Below, piece after piece: positions 46,912-49,682 of a stretch of DNA of 49,682 nucleotides (its first letter is position 1; every line of letters starts with the position of its first letter). Location: positions 1 to 49,682 of IMG/VR virus record IMGVR_UViG_3300036939_000056. One strand, given 5' to 3'. Below the pieces are notes generated by a model. It did not search any database, was not told the origin of the DNA, and worked only from the letters and a program-made list of their open reading frames with translations. The translations under genes were made by a program, and so were the position numbers. Source of the stretch: a virus.

Positions 46912-47318
46912 GCCTTGGGGTGGTGACGGGCGTGGCGCTGGCGGCTGGCCTGGGCGTTGGTGTGGGCCGGGCACCCAGCGGGGACATGCTGGCGGTGCGC
47001 TACTCGGACGAGCTGCCCAACCCCACGCACCTGGGGGACTGGACGACGCCGCTGGAGGGGCACGCCGTCCTCATTGCCCCCAACATGGCGGAGCCTGGCA
47101 CCGGCGCGGGCAGCGTCACCTTCTCGGTTGTCGTCACCGGCACGGGCACCGTGTGCAGCATGAGTGCCCCCTGTACCACGGGGGCAACCGAGTACCTCTC
47201 GGCGGGCTGCCCCGAGGGCACCATTCCGGCGGGTGCCCAGGTGCACCTGGAGTTTTCCCACACCTGCGACACCTCCCCACGAGGGACGGTAACCTTCGGC
47301 TTCACCTGGGCCCACTGA
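46902..47318 (+). CDS. Exported small protein preceding the fibre
   Basis: This 138-residue protein starts MRLSLGVVTGVALAAGLGVG, a signal peptide or short membrane anchor, followed by a beta-rich domain (AVRYSDELPNPTHLGDWTTP, SVTFSVVVTGTGTVCSMSAP, CTTGATEYLSAGCPEGTIPA) and ends GTVTFGFTWAH. Four cysteines could form disulfides outside the cytoplasm. It overlaps the preceding gene by 10 bp and is 13 bp before the fibre ATG, so both are co-expressed with the fibre. Confidence 0.7.
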   Translation: MRLSLGVVTGVALAAGLGVGVGRAPSGDMLAVRYSDELPNPTHLGDWTTPLEGHAVLIAPNMAEPGTGAGSVTFSVVVTGTGTVCSMSAPCTTGATEYLSAGCPEGTIPAGAQVHLEFSHTCDTSPRGTVTFGFTWAH

Positions 47319-47331
47319 GGAGGCAGCACGC

Positions 47332-48456
47332 ATGTACCGCACGGACGCCGCTGGACACGTCGCCAACAAGTACGACAACGGGGACCCTACCATTCCCCGG
47401 GAAGCCACCATCATCGACGCCACCCACCTCAACGCCATTCAGGAGGAGCTGGCGGGCACGGTGGAGGGCCTCGGGGGCACCCTCAACAAGGCCGACAACG
47501 GCCAGCTGCTCTCCCGCCTCAACGCCACCTACGGTCGCCTTGGCACCACCAACACCTGGACGCTCGCTCAGACGTTCAGCGGCAACGTCAGCGTGGGCGG
47601 AACCTTCGGCGCCACCGGCAACGCCTCGCTCGGTGGTGGACTTTCGGTGACGGCCAGCACCACGCTTACGGGCCCCCTCACCGCCAACGGAACCACCCGC
47701 GTCAACGCCTCCGTGGGCTTCAACGCGACGCCGGGCACCTTCGGCTTCGACTACCAGACGGCCCCCACCGGGGATGCCCTGGCCCGGTGGGGCAGCAACA
47801 TGCCGCTCGTCATCCGCTCCGGGTCCACCAACACCCCGGGGCTGGGCTTCAATATGTACGCCAACAGCGGCAACCAGCGGGTCGTCTCGGGCTACGCCTC
47901 GGAGATGCTGCAAGTCGCGGACGGCACCATCCGCTTCAGCACGGGCGGTACGGGGGCGGCAGGGGCCATTGCGACCCTGACGGAGAAGGTGCGGATTGGT
48001 TCGGCGGCGCCTGCCACTCCATCAGCCCCCCAGAATTCGTTTAGCGTGCTGAACGGGTACATCGCCTTCGCGTCAGACAACCCCAACAGCAACGTGGCGT
48101 TTCAGAACACGATCACCCCCCGAAGCACCGAGAAGGTGTCAGCCTCAATCACCACTTCCAGCAGTGGGCAGACCATCGTCGATGGCCTGAACGTCACTGG
48201 CGTAAGCCTCGTCCCGGGAACCAGCAACCAGGTGCTGCGGATAACGTTCGCGGCGGGCTTCTCAACTTCGAACTACCAGGTTTCTTTGACGCCGGACGCT
48301 GGCGCCAGCGGGGCCAACATGTTCGTTCCTGGATTCACCAACAAGACGTCGACAAGCGTCGACGTCCGTGGCTACATCCTGGCAGGGGGAGGCGCCGTCG
48401 ATTTCAACACCGGTGTCATCTACCGCTTCGACATCCGGATTGTAGGCGCCCAGTAG
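47332..48456 (+). CDS. Tail fibre protein, copy 2
   Basis: This complete 374-residue fibre starts MYRTDAAGHVANKYDNGDPT, the conserved attachment domain shared with copy 1. Beta repeats follow (GNVSVGGTFGATGNASLGG, TASTTLTGPLTANGTTRV), then a unique middle (FDYQTAPTGDALARWGSN, VIRSGSTNTPGLGFNMYANS) and a C-terminal domain with NGYIAFASDNPNSNVAFQNT, ending IRIVGAQ. The first 50 residues probably bind the baseplate, while the unique C-terminal parts contact the host. GAGGAGGCAGCACGC precedes the ATG. No chaperone gene is recognised. Confidence 0.88.
   Translation: MYRTDAAGHVANKYDNGDPTIPREATIIDATHLNAIQEELAGTVEGLGGTLNKADNGQLLSRLNATYGRLGTTNTWTLAQTFSGNVSVGGTFGATGNASLGGGLSVTASTTLTGPLTANGTTRVNASVGFNATPGTFGFDYQTAPTGDALARWGSNMPLVIRSGSTNTPGLGFNMYANSGNQRVVSGYASEMLQVADGTIRFSTGGTGAAGAIATLTEKVRIGSAAPATPSAPQNSFSVLNGYIAFASDNPNSNVAFQNTITPRSTEKVSASITTSSSGQTIVDGLNVTGVSLVPGTSNQVLRITFAAGFSTSNYQVSLTPDAGASGANMFVPGFTNKTSTSVDVRGYILAGGGAVDFNTGVIYRFDIRIVGAQ
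47359..47484 (+). repeat. Exact direct repeat, fibre 5' segment (copy B)
   Basis: This segment is identical to bases 1-126. It lies 27 bp inside the fibre gene and ends where the two fibre genes start to differ. Confidence 0.97.
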
Positions 48457-48463
48457 TTGGCGG

Positions 48464-49138
48464 CTACTGGCACAGGTCGTTGCCCTCCGGGTCCTTGAGA
48501 ACCGGGTTGTCACGAATTACAATGGGCGCCCATGTCTGTTGGAAATCGACGCCAATCTCGTCGAAGTAGATGGGACTAGAGGGCATGCTGGCCGTGGGCC
48601 CGCCAACAGCCAACGAAAAAAAGCGTGCTTCCTTGGTGACAAGCATGTCCAGAGTTTTTGTCACCCACTCACCGGTGGTGACGGGCCCAGCGTTGTCGTA
48701 CTGCTTGTAAAGGAATTTCTTGTTTGTGTCGTACCAGTATATCGCCACCTCTGCGCACGGCGAGCCCGTGCATGTGTCGAGCCCCTTGTAGACAGATAGA
48801 CCAATACGATAGGGGCGGAGTGGGCATCGCGGCTGGGGGTCATTGGCGATGGCGGGCACGCCCGAAATCCTGCTGTGGACGAGACAGCCGCTCTTGGTAA
48901 TGCGAAGCGCGCCTGGCCCTGCGACGGTGGGACTCGATACGATGGCTGCGCCATTGTCCCAGTCGCAGTTGCGGCCTGGGTACCAGAAGTCCGCATCATC
49001 TGGCGCGTACGAGCCACGCAGGGGCGATGGCGGGTCAAACAACCACTGCTCGGCGTCCGGGTCCTGTACTGATGGGGCGTTCTGACCACATGCAACGATC
49101 AGCAACATGCACACGAGAAGGTACAGAAACGGCTTCAT
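48464..49138 (-). CDS. Lipoprotein downstream of fibre copy 2
   Basis: This 224-residue protein has a lipoprotein signal (MKPFLYLLVCMLLIVACGQN; lipobox IVAC, Cys17) and strong AAGGAGAT before the ATG. The mature domain is beta-rich and looks like a jelly-roll carbohydrate-binding module: NCDWDNGAAIVSSPTVAGPG, LRITKSGCLVHS, LRPYRIGLSVYKGL, AEVAIYWYDTN, TGEWVTKTLDML and PIYFDEIGVDFQ. Local base composition is lower in GC than the fibre gene. It points against the fibre with only 7 bp between stops. In the other cassette an unrelated lipoprotein has the same position. Confidence 0.82.
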   Translation of the reverse strand: MKPFLYLLVCMLLIVACGQNAPSVQDPDAEQWLFDPPSPLRGSYAPDDADFWYPGRNCDWDNGAAIVSSPTVAGPGALRITKSGCLVHSRISGVPAIANDPQPRCPLRPYRIGLSVYKGLDTCTGSPCAEVAIYWYDTNKKFLYKQYDNAGPVTTGEWVTKTLDMLVTKEARFFSLAVGGPTASMPSSPIYFDEIGVDFQQTWAPIVIRDNPVLKDPEGNDLCQ

Positions 49139-49306
49139 GCTTATCTCCTTGTCTTCCAAGCACCGGTTTGGCCCCGGCGGGTTGAGCCACTACCATTTCA
49201 TGGCAATCCACACCCCGCCATCCGTCAACCGGCCGATGGTGGCGACCTGGGTCATGTGGGAAGGTGGGACTGCGCCGGGCGCTTCTGCCCGGGCGGGGGG
49301 TGTGGA

Positions 49307-49682
49307 ATGACACCGGAAGAGATTGAGCGGGCGCACGTGGAGCGATTCATGAGGGCGGCCCGGCGTGAGGTATTCCATGAGGAGTGGCAGCGGCGGCACC
49401 GGGTGCGCGCCACCCTGGCCCTGGTGCTCACCCTCATGGTGCCCGCCGGGGTGCTGCCGGTGAGCTGCGGCCACGCGGCCCGGCAGGTGGTTGACGAGGC
49501 CCTCGTCGAAGAGTCCCCGCCGGAGGTGTGGGCCACGGACGGGGAGGTGGACGCTGGAGTCATCGCCCGGCCCATGCCGTCCAAGCCCTTCAAGGGGCAG
49601 AAGACGCCCCCGTGCAAGGGGAAGGGAGAGGTGGAGCTCGCCGGTGGGTGCTGGGTGGCCCTGAAAACACCGCCCGAGCCCG
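49307..49682 (+). CDS. Membrane-anchored Cys-rich protein, copy 2 (3' end missing)
   Basis: The window ends after 125 codons of a protein nearly identical to that at 1616-2086: same charged N-terminus (MTPEEIERAHVERFMRAARR), membrane segment (LALVLTLMVPAGVLPVS) and first part of the Cys domain (GQKTPPC, GGCWVALKTPP). It is the third member of the family in the window. The truncated C-terminus would supply the remaining cysteines. Function unknown. Confidence 0.82.
   Translation, partial: MTPEEIERAHVERFMRAARREVFHEEWQRRHRVRATLALVLTLMVPAGVLPVSCGHAARQVVDEALVEESPPEVWATDGEVDAGVIARPMPSKPFKGQKTPPCKGKGEVELAGGCWVALKTPPEP
49307..49682 (+). repeat. Direct repeat, Cys-rich gene (copy B)
   Basis: This segment matches 1616-1991 without gaps. 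Differences are concentrated in the first half, and the last 200 bases differ at one position only. Confidence 0.93.

Overview
This window is phage DNA from end to end: a contractile-tailed (myovirus-type) phage or prophage. It most likely infects a myxobacterium (Myxococcota). The evidence for the host is strong GC bias at third codon positions, lipoproteins of the 'CG...PDAG' type common in that group, and a cysteine-rich 'GxCW...CYLPV...PTS' protein module that I associate from memory with myxobacteria. No housekeeping gene, tRNA, rRNA, CRISPR array, integrase or transposase is recognisable.

Layout. Positions 1-2086 (+ strand, with one reverse gene) hold the 3' part of a tail-fibre gene, a reverse-strand lipoprotein gene and a membrane-anchored Cys-rich gene. 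The same cassette with a different fibre and lipoprotein recurs at 47332-49682, and both window edges fall inside it. Positions 2087-5758 (-) carry exported proteins, a lipoprotein, a conserved phage protein and a pentapeptide-repeat protein built on 45 tandem 15-bp units. Positions 6036-14733 (-) form the replication/early block: many small overlapping zinc-ribbon proteins, a VRR-NUC nuclease, a DnaB-type helicase, a replication initiator with iteron-like repeats inside its gene, an HNH nuclease, an XRE regulator and an RHH protein. A divergent control region (14734-14841) separates this from 14842-18844 (+), the recombination operon (HNH endonuclease, YqaJ-type exonuclease, RecT). After a strong terminator, 19054-22251 (+) encodes a coiled-coil protein, exported proteins and a possible lysis group (membrane-anchored coiled coil, holin-like protein). 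Positions 22441-26037 (-) hold small accessory genes, including a SLOG-like protein. Positions 26038-26847 are mostly non-coding and contain a 382-bp imperfect palindrome. Then follow a DUF3850 gene (+), an RHH gene (-) and a GpZ-like minor tail gene in reverse orientation.

Positions 28282-46141 (+) are the morphogenesis operon. The lambda-type head part comprises TerS, an intervening GIY-YIG nuclease, GpA-type TerL, gpW, portal, a fused protease-major capsid protein, a decoration protein and FII-like and U-like connectors. The Mu-type contractile tail part comprises DUF2635, sheath, tube, tail chaperone with a programmed -1 frameshift, tape measure, gpN/gpP/gp45/gp46/gp47/gp48 equivalents. 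A reverse-strand gene interrupts it at 44241-44513. Two proteins with signal peptides precede the second fibre.

How it works together: the initiator and DnaB-like helicase start replication, RecT and YqaJ provide recombination, the terminase packages DNA into the protease-processed capsid, and the Mu-like tail carries fibres that vary between the two cassettes. The lipoproteins paired with the fibres may alter the infected cell's surface. No endolysin is recognisable.
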